Assembly: GCF_000499205.1 (NCBI RefSeq)
Contig: NZ_AWUK01000012.1
Coordinates: 1-64,000, forward strand
DNA from: Paenibacillus sp. MAEPY2
GTDB lineage: Bacteria; Bacillota; Bacilli; Paenibacillales; Paenibacillaceae
DNA length: 64,000 bases
Direction of reading: 5' to 3'
Positions 36,423-46,265 of this stretch are shown one piece after another; position 1 is the stretch's first letter; every line of letters starts with the position of its first letter. The notes beneath the pieces are model-generated. The model made no database searches. It saw only the letters and a list, made by a program, of their open reading frames with translations, and had not been told where the DNA came from. Made by a program: the position numbers and the translations under genes.

Positions 36423-38741
36423 ATGAAATTTACTGATGGATTCTGGATGACTCGTGAAGGGTACCACATTCAAAACCCGACTGACATTCGTGATATTGTG
36501 CAAAAAGAGGATTCTTTGACCGTATATGCGGCAACTAAATATATTCGCACCAAAGGCGACACGTTGAACGGGACATTGCTTAAAGCAACGTACAGCTCCC
36601 CTATGCCTAACGTTATTCGTGTAACCTTGAATCATCATAAGGGCGGAGTGAAAAAGGGGCCTGAATTTGAGCTTAAACATCAAGATGTGAACGTTGACAT
36701 TTCGAAGAATGAACAAGGCGCTGTTTTGAAAAGCGGCAATCTGGAAGTCCAAATCGACAAAACGAATGGTTGGGACGTCAGCTTCCTGTATGAAGGAAAA
36801 CGAATTACAGGTAGCGGCCAAAGAGCGGCTGGTTATATTACAGGTCCGAGTAAGGAAGCGTACTTCCGCGAGCAGCTCGATCTCGGCATTGGTGAATACG
36901 TTTACGGACTCGGTGAGCGCTTCACGCCGTTTGTTAAGAATGGCCAAGTGGTTGACACCTGGAATGAGGACGGCGGTACAAGCAGCGAGCAGTCCTATAA
37001 GAACATTCCTTTCTATTTGTCCAATAAAGGATATGGCGTATTTGTAAACCATCCTGAACGCGTATCGTATGAGATTGCATCTGAGAATGTATCTAAAGTG
37101 CAATTCAGCGTAGAAGGAGAGACGTTGGAGTACTTTATTATCGGCGGTGACAATCCAAAGGATGTGCTTGATAATTATACCCAATTAACTGGTAAACCAG
37201 CGCTTCCACCGGCATGGACATTTGGTCTGTGGCTGACAACATCATTCACAACGGATTATGATGAAGCAACGGTTAACCATTTTGTAGATGGCATGGCTGA
37301 ACGTGATCTTCCGCTTTCTGTATTCCATTTTGACTGCTTCTGGATGAAGGAATACCAATGGTCTGATTTCGTATGGGATGAAGCGATGTTCCCAGATCCG
37401 GAAGGCATGCTTGCACGTCTGAAAGAAAAGGGTCTTAAAATATGTGCTTGGATCAATCCTTATATTGCTGAAAAATCCTACTTGTTCGATGAAGGTATGG
37501 AGAACGGTTATCTGGTCAAAACAGCGGATGGCAGCGTATGGCAATGGGATATGTGGCAAGCAGGCATGGCTCTGGTTGATTTCACGAATCCGGATGCTGT
37601 GAATTGGTATAAGAGTAAGTTGGAAGTCCTGCTTGATCAAGGTGTGGATTCATTCAAGACAGACTTCGGTGAAAGAATTCCGACAGATGTCGTGTACTTT
37701 GATGGCTCTGATCCGGTTAAAATGCACAACTATTATACACAGCTCTATAACAAAGCTGTCTTTGAATTGCTCGAAGACAAGATTGGCAAAAACGAAGCGG
37801 CCCTGTTTGCACGCTCTGCAACAGCAGGTGGTCAACAGTTCCCGGTTCACTGGGGCGGAGACTGCTCTTCAACTTATGAATCCATGGCTGAATCACTTCG
37901 AGGCGGACTCTCACTTGGACTTTCTGGTTTCGGATTCTGGAGCCATGATATCAGCGGTTTTGAGAGTACAGCGACCCCTGACGTATACAAACGCTGGGTA
38001 CAATTCGGACTTTTGTCTTCTCATAGCCGTCTACACGGAAGTACTTCGTATCGTGTGCCTTGGCTGTTTGACGAGGAATCTGTGGACGTTGTTCGCGACT
38101 TTACCAAACTCAAAATCAGCCTGATGCCGTACCTTTACAATTCAGCGGTGGAGTCGACTGTAAGAGGTATTCCGATGATGCGCGCTATGCTGCTGGATTT
38201 CCCAGAGGATCCAACAACTTATAGCCTGGATACACAATACATGTTCGGCGATTCCATTCTGGTTGCGCCAATCTTCAATAAGGAAGGCGATGTGCGTTAT
38301 TACCTGCCTGAAGGAACTTGGACAAACTATCTGACTGGAGCTAAAGTACAAGGTGGACGCTGGATCAGTGAAAACCATGATTTTAAAACACTGCCAATGA
38401 TGATCAAGCCAAACAGCCTGATCGCGGTTGGTGCTGTGGATAACAAACCGGATTATGACTTTGCAAATGATGTAAGCCTTCATTTGTTCGAACTGGCTGA
38501 CGGCAACTCCGCTCAAGCGGTTGTTGTGAACCAAAATGCTGAGCAGGAGCTGGTTGTTAACGTATCCCGTAACGGTTCTGTTCTGGAGGTTCGTGCTGAA
38601 GGTGCGGGCAAACCATGGAATATCGTGCTGCGTGGCATTGATCGAGCATCCGGCGTAGAGGGTGGTTCCCAAGCGTCTGGTGCAAATGGTGTTGTCGTTA
38701 CGGCTGCAGCAGGTGCAAGCTCGCTTACCATTCAACTGTAA
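36423..38741 (+). CDS. yicI: GH31 alpha-xylosidase (YicI type)
   Basis: A 772-residue glycoside hydrolase family 31 enzyme, the same length as Escherichia coli YicI. It releases alpha-linked xylose, for example from isoprimeverose units of xyloglucan. N-terminal beta-sandwich, (beta/alpha)8 barrel and distal beta domains are in order. Nucleophile Asp414 lies in FKTDFGERIPTD and the acid/base Asp480 in HWGGDCSSTYESM, close to YicI positions 416 and 482. No signal peptide, so cytoplasmic. First gene of a plus-strand cluster with a kinase-like gene and a GH3 enzyme. Confidence 0.93.
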   Translation: MKFTDGFWMTREGYHIQNPTDIRDIVQKEDSLTVYAATKYIRTKGDTLNGTLLKATYSSPMPNVIRVTLNHHKGGVKKGPEFELKHQDVNVDISKNEQGAVLKSGNLEVQIDKTNGWDVSFLYEGKRITGSGQRAAGYITGPSKEAYFREQLDLGIGEYVYGLGERFTPFVKNGQVVDTWNEDGGTSSEQSYKNIPFYLSNKGYGVFVNHPERVSYEIASENVSKVQFSVEGETLEYFIIGGDNPKDVLDNYTQLTGKPALPPAWTFGLWLTTSFTTDYDEATVNHFVDGMAERDLPLSVFHFDCFWMKEYQWSDFVWDEAMFPDPEGMLARLKEKGLKICAWINPYIAEKSYLFDEGMENGYLVKTADGSVWQWDMWQAGMALVDFTNPDAVNWYKSKLEVLLDQGVDSFKTDFGERIPTDVVYFDGSDPVKMHNYYTQLYNKAVFELLEDKIGKNEAALFARSATAGGQQFPVHWGGDCSSTYESMAESLRGGLSLGLSGFGFWSHDISGFESTATPDVYKRWVQFGLLSSHSRLHGSTSYRVPWLFDEESVDVVRDFTKLKISLMPYLYNSAVESTVRGIPMMRAMLLDFPEDPTTYSLDTQYMFGDSILVAPIFNKEGDVRYYLPEGTWTNYLTGAKVQGGRWISENHDFKTLPMMIKPNSLIAVGAVDNKPDYDFANDVSLHLFELADGNSAQAVVVNQNAEQELVVNVSRNGSVLEVRAEGAGKPWNIVLRGIDRASGVEGGSQASGANGVVVTAAAGASSLTIQL

Positions 38742-38756
38742 TGTTTATTGCATAAA

Positions 38757-38793
38757 CAAAAGGGCGGTACCGCAAGGTGCCGTCTGTTTGTTT
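38757..38793 (+). terminator. Rho-independent terminator
   Basis: Nine-pair stem GGCGGTACC / GGTGCCGTC around GCAA, followed by TGTTTGTTT, 21 bases after the GH31 stop. Confidence 0.75.
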
Positions 38794-38811
38794 ACTGTCA
38801 TTCATGCCATT

Positions 38812-38884
38812 GAAAATATGGTTCTAGTAAGGTTGTTCTGTCATCGAAGTAGCAAAAGTAAATATTCTTTAGTTCATTTTATAA
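38812..38884 (+). repeat. Dispersed 3'-intergenic element, copy C
   Basis: Diverged copy of the elements at 77-159 and 24777-24860. The best match is 38828-38883 (TTGTTCTGTCATCG to TTTAGTTCA); the upstream half is only partly alike. Same orientation as the GH31 gene, but here it lies after that gene's terminator and 31 bases before the next gene. Confidence 0.7.
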
Positions 38885-38914
38885 AGCGACAGATATAGAT
38901 AGGGGTTATATCAA

Positions 38915-39931
38915 ATGATTACAACGAAGTCAGGTTTACATCAAACCATTACAGCAGAGATGCTGCATCAGTTAGTAGAGAATACTTTTGGAACCGCTAC
39001 CATTGTGAATGATTTTGTACTTTTGCAGGGTGGTCTTTTTAATACAACGTATCGTATTCAGCTAGAACATGCATCGCATACGGATGTGATTTTGCGTTTA
39101 GCACCAGAGCGGGGAGATATGCCATCCGGTTCAGCAAGTGATCGGCTATTCTCGTTTGAGCGCTCGATGATGTCTGCTGAACCTGTTGTTTATGAATATT
39201 ACCGTAAGGCAGGCATTCCTGCTCCAAATATTATCGTCTGTGATGACAGCGGATCGGTCATTCCTAGAACCTACATGTTTATGGAGTTTATCCCTAGTAA
39301 GCAGCTGGACCACCCATCGATTTCGGTGTCCGACAAAGAACGATTGTATCATCAACTCGGCGTTTATACCGCTGCCATACATCGGATTGAGGGTGCAGCG
39401 TTTGGCTGGCCGCAAGGCGATGGTACGATTAAAGGCTCGGATCACTGGTCCGAGGTGCTGCACTCTTTTGCTCAGGAAACGTCTCTTAAAGCCGCCCAAG
39501 TCGGGTATATGCCAGGTGTGGGGGAAGAGATCGCAGATATGTTCATTAAGAATAAGGATTTATTTGATCAGGTAACTGTTCCGGTTCTTGTTCATAACGA
39601 TCTGTGGGAAGCCAACGTGCTTGTTCATGAGAAAAATGGTGAGTTAACCATTGCTGCCATCATTGATGGGGATCGTTCCATGTTTGCGGACAGGGCGTTT
39701 GAAGCTATTTTATCGACTGAATCATCCACTGCTTTTCATAAAGGTTATGGTCAACCACAGGATATGTCCGATGAGGGACAGGCACGCCTTCTTGCCTACC
39801 GAATACTGTCATCCTACTTTAACGCATATGTCCATGAACATCAGGTTAATCAGCCGGAAGCAGGGCATAAGTATCGTGAACGTACATTGGATCTATTGGA
39901 ACAATGGAAGCAACTCAAAATGAACAAATAA
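38915..39931 (+). CDS. Aminoglycoside-phosphotransferase-fold kinase
   Basis: A 338-residue APH/choline-kinase-fold protein. The catalytic loop is HNDLWEANV (His227, Asp229) and the metal-binding motif IIDGDRS (Asp251/Asp253). The N-lobe glycine-rich region is LLQGGLFNTTYRIQ. Members phosphorylate small alcohols, sugars or antibiotics. Here the gene stands between GH31 and GH3 glycosidase genes and 15 bases before the latter, which favours a sugar or metabolite substrate over drug resistance; that is inference. Confidence 0.82.
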   Translation: MITTKSGLHQTITAEMLHQLVENTFGTATIVNDFVLLQGGLFNTTYRIQLEHASHTDVILRLAPERGDMPSGSASDRLFSFERSMMSAEPVVYEYYRKAGIPAPNIIVCDDSGSVIPRTYMFMEFIPSKQLDHPSISVSDKERLYHQLGVYTAAIHRIEGAAFGWPQGDGTIKGSDHWSEVLHSFAQETSLKAAQVGYMPGVGEEIADMFIKNKDLFDQVTVPVLVHNDLWEANVLVHEKNGELTIAAIIDGDRSMFADRAFEAILSTESSTAFHKGYGQPQDMSDEGQARLLAYRILSSYFNAYVHEHQVNQPEAGHKYRERTLDLLEQWKQLKMNK

Positions 39932-39946
39932 GTAGGAGGGTTAAGT

Positions 39947-42856
39947 ATGAATGAATATCATCAATATCCGATGTGGGACGCAACATTACCCTTGGAGGAA
40001 CGATTAAATGACTTGATTGCGCGTCTGACAACGGAGGAGAAAATTCGATTAATTCCTACCCGTGAAGCAGCAGTGCCCCGATTGGGAATCCCCGGCTACA
40101 ATGTGGGAGGTGAAGCAGCTCACGGGGTTGCCTGGATTGGGGAGGCTACCGTTTTCCCGCAACCGCTTGGTTTGTCGAGCACCTGGAATACCAAGCTCAT
40201 GCGTGAAATTGGGTCTGTCATCGGAGATGAAGCCAGAGCATACCATCATCGTGCACCTGAGCGTCACGGCTTGACCTTATGGGCGCCTACCGTCGATCTG
40301 GAACGGGACCCGCGTTGGGGAAGAACCGAAGAAGGCTACGGTGAAGACCCTGTATTGACGGGAGAAATGTCGGCAGCTCTTGTGAAAGGCATGCAGGGTC
40401 ATCATTCATTCTATTTAAAAATGGTAGCGACGCTGAAGCACTTTTTTGCCAACAATAATGAGAAGGATCGGTTGAATTGTTCATCCAGCATCGATCCGCG
40501 GAACTTGCGTGAATATTATTTAAAAGCATTCGAGACACCTTTCGTAGAAGGCGGAGCCTTATCGATGATGACAGCGTACAACTCTATCAACGGCACACCA
40601 GCTATTGAAAGTCCCTATGTGAATGATGTAGTCAAGGGTGAATGGGCCATGCCAGGTTTTATCGTGTGTGATGGGGGTGACTTGTCCCAGACGGTCAATT
40701 ATCACGGTTATCATGCCTCGCATGCGGAATCAGCTGCAGGGGCCTTAAAAGCAGGCGTGGACTGTCTGACGGACGAGGTCGACTTGGTCGTATCTGCCTT
40801 GGAAGAGGCACTTGAGCGGAACTTGCTGGAGGTTGAGGATCTTGACCGGGCCATTCGCAATATTTTTGGCGTACGTATGCGACTGGGACAGCTGGATCAG
40901 ACGGGTCTTAATCCGTATGCTTCAATATCGGAATCTGTATTGTGTGCGCCTGAACATGCCAAATTAAGCTATAGAGCGGCAGCGGAGTCAATCGTATTGC
41001 TCAAAAATGATGGACTGCTTCCGCTCCAACCGGAAAGATTGCAGAAGGTTAGCGTAATCGGACCCCTTGCGGATGTGGTCTATACCGATTGGTATAGTGG
41101 CACACTGCCTTATCGTGTTACCGTTCTGAAAGGATTGCGCAAGCAGCTTGCCGGTGCAGAAGTATCCTTTACAGACGGAAATGATCACATCAGCCTCAAG
41201 ACGGTCGATGGAAAGATAGTAACACTCGATGCTGAAGGAAAGCTTGTGGCCGTGCCAGAGGGAAGTGCAGAGACAGCCGAGTTCACCCATCAAGACTGGG
41301 GCTGGGGAAGTCACACACTGCGCAGTGTGAAGAATAATCGATATGTTACGTTAACCGAACAGGGGATTTATCAGGCGAGTGCACCGGAGATTGGTGGCTG
41401 GTTTGTCAAGGAAGTGGTGCAGATTGATTCACAAGCGGATGGAAGCAGTACGTTGCGTACGTGGAACGGATTGCCGCTTGGGCTGAATGAGCATCAGGAC
41501 CAGTGGGTTCTGTCTCCAACGCCGGAACAAACAGAAGAATTGAGTTCATCTGGTCATCCGGAAGCCATAGTGGAGACGCAGGAACCTGCTTTATTCAAGA
41601 TGGACGTTGTTGTTAAAGGGATAGAGCAGGCGAAAGAAGCTGCGCAGAATAGTGATGTTTCTGTTGTTGTAGTCGGCAATAGTCCATATATTAACGGCAA
41701 AGAGGAAATTGATCGTCCAAGTCTGCTGCTTCCGCCGGATCAGGTTCGGCTGGTGAAGGAAGTCTGCCAGGTGAACCAAAATACGGTCGTCGTCATTGTG
41801 GGCAGTTATCCATTTGCACTGCAAGATTTGAAAGATGTGGCTCCGGCAATTGTATATTTAACACATGCTGGTCAGGAATTGGGAAATGCGGTTGCCGATG
41901 TTTTACTTGGAAATTATGCTCCTGCTGGCAGACTGAACATGACATGGTATGAGGATGAATCGCAGCTTCCTGACATCATGGATTATGACATTATTCATAA
42001 CCGTACAACTTATATGTATCATGAAGGTCCAGTTTTGTATCCCTTTGGTCATGGATTGACCTATTCGGAATTTGAGTATAGAGCCATTCGAGTACAGCGA
42101 GCGCAGGGATCTTCTGGAGACGATGTACTGAAGATTGAAATACAGGTGGAGAACAAAGGGGAACGAGACAGCGATGAGGTGGTGCAGCTGTACGGGCATG
42201 CCCAAACTTCACGGGTGAAGCGCCCGCAAAGTCAGTTGATCGGCTTCCGGCGGATTCATCTTGCCTCAGGCGCAGTGGAAGATCTTTCGTTTGAAATTCC
42301 TGTTCAGAAATTGGCTTTCTGGGATGTCACTCGTGACAGATATTGTCTTGAAACGGCAACTTGGTTGATCATGGCTGGACGTTCCTCGGCAAATATTCGT
42401 CAAACGGCAGAGATCCACATCGAGGGTGAAACCATTCCTGCACGCGCGCTCAATCTGCCTACGTTTGCGGAAAATTACGATGCATATGCAGGCGTGCTAT
42501 TGGATGAATGTCTGGAAGGACGATCAGCCGTTCGTGCCATTGCTTCAGGCGAACCGCTGTATCGTGAAGGAGGCCCATCCTGGATTTCATTCCACGATAA
42601 TGCTTTCCGGCAAGCTAACGGATTTGAGGGTCGGGTGGCTGCCTTCGGAGAAGGTGGCGAATTGGAGATTCGAGCGGAAGGTCCGAAAGGCCCGCTGCTC
42701 GGCACTTGTGTCGTTCCAGGTTCCGTTGGGACTGTAAACGGGAAGAATCTTCAATGGAGCACCGTCCGTTGTGCACTTCAGACAGAGCGTGAGCTAGAAC
42801 AGCTCTGCATCGTTTTCAAGGGCGGTGCAGCCCTTCAGCAATTTGTGCTGATTTAG
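39947..42856 (+). CDS. GH3 glycosidase with beta-trefoil-like insert and CBM6-like tail
   Basis: A 969-residue family 3 glycoside hydrolase (beta-glucosidase or beta-xylosidase type) without signal peptide. The N-terminal barrel includes DLERDPRWGRTEEGYGEDP and nucleophile Asp242 in IVCDGGD. The C-terminal GH3 domain is split by an insert of about 130 residues (near 400-530) that looks like a fascin-type beta-trefoil. A fibronectin-III-like domain follows (GLTYSEFEY), then a tail of about 140 residues whose LGTCVVPG and LCIVFKGG blocks resemble CBM6. Start supported by AGGAGGG. Probably acts with the alpha-xylosidase on oligosaccharides. Confidence 0.9.
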   Translation: MNEYHQYPMWDATLPLEERLNDLIARLTTEEKIRLIPTREAAVPRLGIPGYNVGGEAAHGVAWIGEATVFPQPLGLSSTWNTKLMREIGSVIGDEARAYHHRAPERHGLTLWAPTVDLERDPRWGRTEEGYGEDPVLTGEMSAALVKGMQGHHSFYLKMVATLKHFFANNNEKDRLNCSSSIDPRNLREYYLKAFETPFVEGGALSMMTAYNSINGTPAIESPYVNDVVKGEWAMPGFIVCDGGDLSQTVNYHGYHASHAESAAGALKAGVDCLTDEVDLVVSALEEALERNLLEVEDLDRAIRNIFGVRMRLGQLDQTGLNPYASISESVLCAPEHAKLSYRAAAESIVLLKNDGLLPLQPERLQKVSVIGPLADVVYTDWYSGTLPYRVTVLKGLRKQLAGAEVSFTDGNDHISLKTVDGKIVTLDAEGKLVAVPEGSAETAEFTHQDWGWGSHTLRSVKNNRYVTLTEQGIYQASAPEIGGWFVKEVVQIDSQADGSSTLRTWNGLPLGLNEHQDQWVLSPTPEQTEELSSSGHPEAIVETQEPALFKMDVVVKGIEQAKEAAQNSDVSVVVVGNSPYINGKEEIDRPSLLLPPDQVRLVKEVCQVNQNTVVVIVGSYPFALQDLKDVAPAIVYLTHAGQELGNAVADVLLGNYAPAGRLNMTWYEDESQLPDIMDYDIIHNRTTYMYHEGPVLYPFGHGLTYSEFEYRAIRVQRAQGSSGDDVLKIEIQVENKGERDSDEVVQLYGHAQTSRVKRPQSQLIGFRRIHLASGAVEDLSFEIPVQKLAFWDVTRDRYCLETATWLIMAGRSSANIRQTAEIHIEGETIPARALNLPTFAENYDAYAGVLLDECLEGRSAVRAIASGEPLYREGGPSWISFHDNAFRQANGFEGRVAAFGEGGELEIRAEGPKGPLLGTCVVPGSVGTVNGKNLQWSTVRCALQTERELEQLCIVFKGGAALQQFVLI

Positions 42857-42888
42857 CCTTTCATTTATAAACCTTCATGATTTATAGC

Positions 42889-42933
42889 CAAAAAGGCTGT
42901 CATGTCACTGATTTCAGTGAGACAGCTTTTTTT
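42889..42933 (+). terminator. Rho-independent terminator
   Basis: Long stem AAAAAGGCTGTC...TCACTG / CAGTGA...GACAGCTTTTTTT with a 3-base bulge, 33 bases after the GH3 gene. Confidence 0.92.
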
Positions 42934-43037
42934 GCGTTGTTATCCAAAGTGATCATTTTTACATAAGCCGTATATTCAACTGCAGAACAACCCACAATAA
43001 CGTTGTTGTTTTCTGATTCTGTAAAGGTGGTTGAGGT

Positions 43038-44339
43038 ATGAACGATAAAAAGTGGGATCTCGTCGCACTCGCTTCCATCCCGGTCATTATGACACTGGGC
43101 AACTCCATGCTGATCCCCATCCTTCCGCAGATTGAGCGTGAATTGAAAGTGTCCTCATTCAAGGTCAGCATGTTAATTACGGTTTATGCGGTCGTCGCGA
43201 TCCTGCTCATTCCACTTGCAGGATATCTGTCGGATCGTTTCGGCAGGAAAGCCGTCATTATACCCAGTCTTATCATTGCAGCCGCAGGAGGTGCGGTAGC
43301 AGGAGGAGCAGCCTGGATGCTGAATGGAAATGCGGCATACTGGACCATTCTCGGTGGCAGACTTTTGCAAGGGATAGGGGCAGCAGGGGCTTTCCCGATT
43401 GTCATTCCATTGGTTGGAGATATGTTCGATGATGAAAACGAAGTGAGTAAAAGCCTTGGGATTATTGAAACCTCGAATACCTTCGGCAAGGTACTAAGTC
43501 CGATTTTGGGTGCAGCTCTCGCTGTCTGGATTTGGTATTTGCCTTTTATGGCTATTCCGGTACTCTGTTTGCTTTCATTGGTCTTGGTTATTTTCCTGGT
43601 GAAAACACCCAAGAGGAAGGAAGAACCACAGAGCTTTCACGAATTTGTTGCTTCCATCCGCAGTGTGCTGAAAGAAAAGGGGCGCTGGCTGTATGCGATT
43701 TTTGCCATCGGCGGAATTTGCATGTTTGTTCTCTTTGGCGTGCTTTTTTATCTGTCGGAGACATTGGAATCGGAGTTCAAATTAAAAGGTGTTGTTAAAG
43801 GGCTTGTACTTGCCATACCGCTGGCAGCCTTGTGTCTGGCATCTTTCTTTGCTGGAAAGTGGATTGGGAAGGACAAGACACGGATGAAATGGCTCGGGTT
43901 TATCGGACTTGCTGTTTTAACGGTATCTCTTGGCGTAATCGGGCTTTTTGACAACATTTATGTCGTTGTCGGTTTGTTTACCCTTGGCGGAGCAGGAATA
44001 GGTGCTACACTGCCATGTCTGGATGCTATGGTTACTGAAGGGGTGGACAAGGAACAGCGCGGTACCATCACGGCGTTGTTCAGCAGTATGCGTTTTATCG
44101 GTGTGTCACTCGGACCTCCTATTGTGTCACTGTTAATCGGGTCCCACCATTTTATTCTGTTTGGTATTCTCGCCGCGTCCGGGGCGGTGGGAGGCTTGCT
44201 TACGTTATTGGCAGTCAAGCCGGATAAGGGAAATCAGCCTACATCAGGCGGTGGCCAAAATCATCGTGAACCTGATTATGATGATGTGAAACAGCCAAAT
44301 GGGTATGTGCCAGGACGTAGAAAGAAAAGTCCACTCTGA
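43038..44339 (+). CDS. MFS drug exporter-like transporter (DHA1, 12 helices)
   Basis: A 433-residue major-facilitator protein with 12 predicted helices. Motif A is visible as GYLSDRFGRKAVI (about residues 62-74) between helices 2 and 3, and SKSLGIIETSNTFGKVLSPILG resembles motif C of antiporters. A hydrophilic tail of about 35 residues, rich in Asn, Gly and basic residues, ends the protein. Exporter role is by family; the substrate is unknown. It converges on a second MFS gene through a shared terminator. Confidence 0.88.
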   Translation: MNDKKWDLVALASIPVIMTLGNSMLIPILPQIERELKVSSFKVSMLITVYAVVAILLIPLAGYLSDRFGRKAVIIPSLIIAAAGGAVAGGAAWMLNGNAAYWTILGGRLLQGIGAAGAFPIVIPLVGDMFDDENEVSKSLGIIETSNTFGKVLSPILGAALAVWIWYLPFMAIPVLCLLSLVLVIFLVKTPKRKEEPQSFHEFVASIRSVLKEKGRWLYAIFAIGGICMFVLFGVLFYLSETLESEFKLKGVVKGLVLAIPLAALCLASFFAGKWIGKDKTRMKWLGFIGLAVLTVSLGVIGLFDNIYVVVGLFTLGGAGIGATLPCLDAMVTEGVDKEQRGTITALFSSMRFIGVSLGPPIVSLLIGSHHFILFGILAASGAVGGLLTLLAVKPDKGNQPTSGGGQNHREPDYDDVKQPNGYVPGRRKKSPL

Positions 44340-44351
44340 TTAATTACTATA

Positions 44352-44406
44352 AAAAAACGCGTTTACTCTGGGGGAAGTATGGTTCCCTTACAGAGTAGAC
44401 GCGTTC
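44352..44406. terminator. Bidirectional terminator between convergent MFS genes
   Basis: AACGCGTTTACTCTG and CAGAGTAGACGCGTT arms form a stem of about 15 pairs around a 24-base interior. The A run before it serves as the U tract on the minus strand; on the plus strand the T tract is weak. Confidence 0.8.
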
Positions 44407-44441
44407 TAATGAATTGAAGTACAGCAGCGTAATTGCATCAG

Positions 44442-45761
44442 TTATTTTTTTCGTTGAGTAGGTGTGTCATTTTCACTTGCAGTTTCAGTATGCTTAGGTC
44501 GTTCGGAGTCCTGCCCAGCAATATGTGTATGACTCAATAGCGGATGGACAGGAACTGCAAAACCTCCACTTCGTTTTCCTTGAATCAGGTAGATCAGGAG
44601 AAATAGGATCATGAATATAACGGAATAACGATACATATCGGTATAACTGGTTATGGAAGCAATAGCGCCCAGCAGAAGTGCTCCCATAGCAATCCCTAAA
44701 TCCAGCGTATTCAGAAACATGCCGTTAGCCATACCGCGCTGTGATGGAGAGACAATCTGGATCATCCAGGTCTGCATGGAGGACTGGATGGAACCATATC
44801 CGATCCCGTATAAAAATGCAGCAACAAACAAGATAGGCATAGAAGAAGCATATGAGAGAGTAATCAGTCCAGCAGCAATGAATATCGCTCCGGGAATCAG
44901 TAACGCTTTCGGACCTTTACTGTCATAGATCCGTCCTGCAAATGGTCTGACCAGCAGGACAGCGAGAGCATTAAACAAAAAGAACAGTGCAGGGTTAGCC
45001 AGGTTGGCTTCCTTTCCGTACAACACGATGAATCCAACAAGTCCGCCATATGTGATGGACAGCAAACAATTCAGTACACTTGGCAGAATCAGTTTGCGGT
45101 TGAAGGGCGTCTTTACCTTGGTGCCAGATATTGCAGCTGTTCCAGCCGGTGGAGTCGGTACCACCTCGTCATTGACCCTCCTAGCTTTTTTGCGAGTCAG
45201 TGAATAACTGAGTGGATAGATGACCACTATAACCCCCGCCGTACACAACATGAGTGTCACGAACCCAGCGCCCTGCAGCACGGTGACCCCAATAATGGGA
45301 CCCATGGACATGGCTAAACTTGTGGACAGTCCGAAATAGCCCATACCTTCACCCATCCGTTTCACAGGCACAATATCAGATGCCATCGTCGGGAAAGCCG
45401 TGCTACCCATGCCAAATCCGATACCGAACACCATACGCAGCAATAACAGGACAGCAATCCCGGCAGCAAAATAATATCCGAGTGTAGCGAGTAAGGCAAC
45501 CGTCAGGCCAATATAGATCATGGCATTACGAAGACCCTTCTCCAATGCTTTGGCTGAATAGAGCCGAGCAGCAATGGCGCTAAGGGCAAAAAGACAGGTA
45601 AAGAGGCTGACTTCAAAGGCATTGGCGTGAAAACGGTCCTGCACATAAGAAGGAAGTGGGGATACAATCATGTGAAGTTGCAGAAAGAGTAGAAAGTTAC
45701 ATAACATGAGCAGGATAAAATCGGTGGTCCATAGTTTGACTTGTGCTGATTGTGATTTCAT
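44442..45761 (-). CDS. MFS transporter, MarR-linked
   Basis: A 439-residue major-facilitator protein with 12 helices. The cytoplasmic loops are basic (LTRKKARR) and the tail of about 35 residues is hydrophilic. GRIYDSKGPKALLIPG is the motif-A-like repeat in the second half and GLSTSLAMSMGPIIG resembles motif C. It lies 31 bases downstream of the MarR gene, so it is likely the export pump whose expression that repressor controls. Substrate unknown. Confidence 0.88.
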   Translation of the reverse strand: MKSQSAQVKLWTTDFILLMLCNFLLFLQLHMIVSPLPSYVQDRFHANAFEVSLFTCLFALSAIAARLYSAKALEKGLRNAMIYIGLTVALLATLGYYFAAGIAVLLLLRMVFGIGFGMGSTAFPTMASDIVPVKRMGEGMGYFGLSTSLAMSMGPIIGVTVLQGAGFVTLMLCTAGVIVVIYPLSYSLTRKKARRVNDEVVPTPPAGTAAISGTKVKTPFNRKLILPSVLNCLLSITYGGLVGFIVLYGKEANLANPALFFLFNALAVLLVRPFAGRIYDSKGPKALLIPGAIFIAAGLITLSYASSMPILFVAAFLYGIGYGSIQSSMQTWMIQIVSPSQRGMANGMFLNTLDLGIAMGALLLGAIASITSYTDMYRYSVIFMILFLLIYLIQGKRSGGFAVPVHPLLSHTHIAGQDSERPKHTETASENDTPTQRKK

Positions 45762-45792
45762 TTTTTGTTCATTCCCCCTGGTGTAAAGTTCG

Positions 45793-46221
45793 TTACAAGT
45801 TGCTGTTCATGAGGGAAAGAGTATGTCTAAATGCTTCCATCTGGTCTTCGGGAATACCTTCAATCAGATTTTTATTCATTTCTCTTTCGAGCGGAACAAG
45901 CTGGTCAAGTAATTTTTTTCCTTCTTCGGTCAAGTAGAGCAAGTAGGCTCTGCGATCCTGTTCGCTGGTCCGCCGATCGACCCAGCCTTTCTTTTCCAAC
46001 AGATCAATAATGCGGGCAGTTGTGGGCTGATCCTTGTAGACGCGAGTGGCGACTTCCTTCTGATTCACGCCTTCGCCTCTACCGATGTTGAACAGAACTG
46101 AAAATTGCTCTGTTGTTATATCATAGGGTTTGAAACGTATGGCTAGTAAAGCTGACGCCTTGCGATGTGTCATGCCCAGCATGAATCCAATGGATTGATC
46201 GAGCGAATAGTCGTTCCCCAT
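45793..46221 (-). CDS. MarR-family transcriptional regulator
   Basis: A 142-residue winged-helix regulator. The recognition region VNQKEVATRVYKDQPTTARI is followed by the wing DLLEKKGWVDRRTSEQDRRAYLLYLTEEG. I place the start at 46221, 4 bases after a GAGAGGA site; an in-frame ATG at 46245 lies ahead of it. First gene of an operon with an MFS transporter; a perfect 12-base palindrome at 46266-46277, 45 bases upstream, is a likely operator. It probably represses both genes until a ligand binds. Confidence 0.9.
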   Translation of the reverse strand: MGNDYSLDQSIGFMLGMTHRKASALLAIRFKPYDITTEQFSVLFNIGRGEGVNQKEVATRVYKDQPTTARIIDLLEKKGWVDRRTSEQDRRAYLLYLTEEGKKLLDQLVPLEREMNKNLIEGIPEDQMEAFRHTLSLMNSNL

Positions 46222-46265
46222 ATAATCCTCTCTTTCTTTAAGCAAAATAGCCTCAATTCATTTAC

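Noticed and set aside
38915..39931. Aminoglycoside resistance gene
   Set aside because: The kinase fold is shared, but the context is a glycosidase cluster with no mobile element or other resistance gene.
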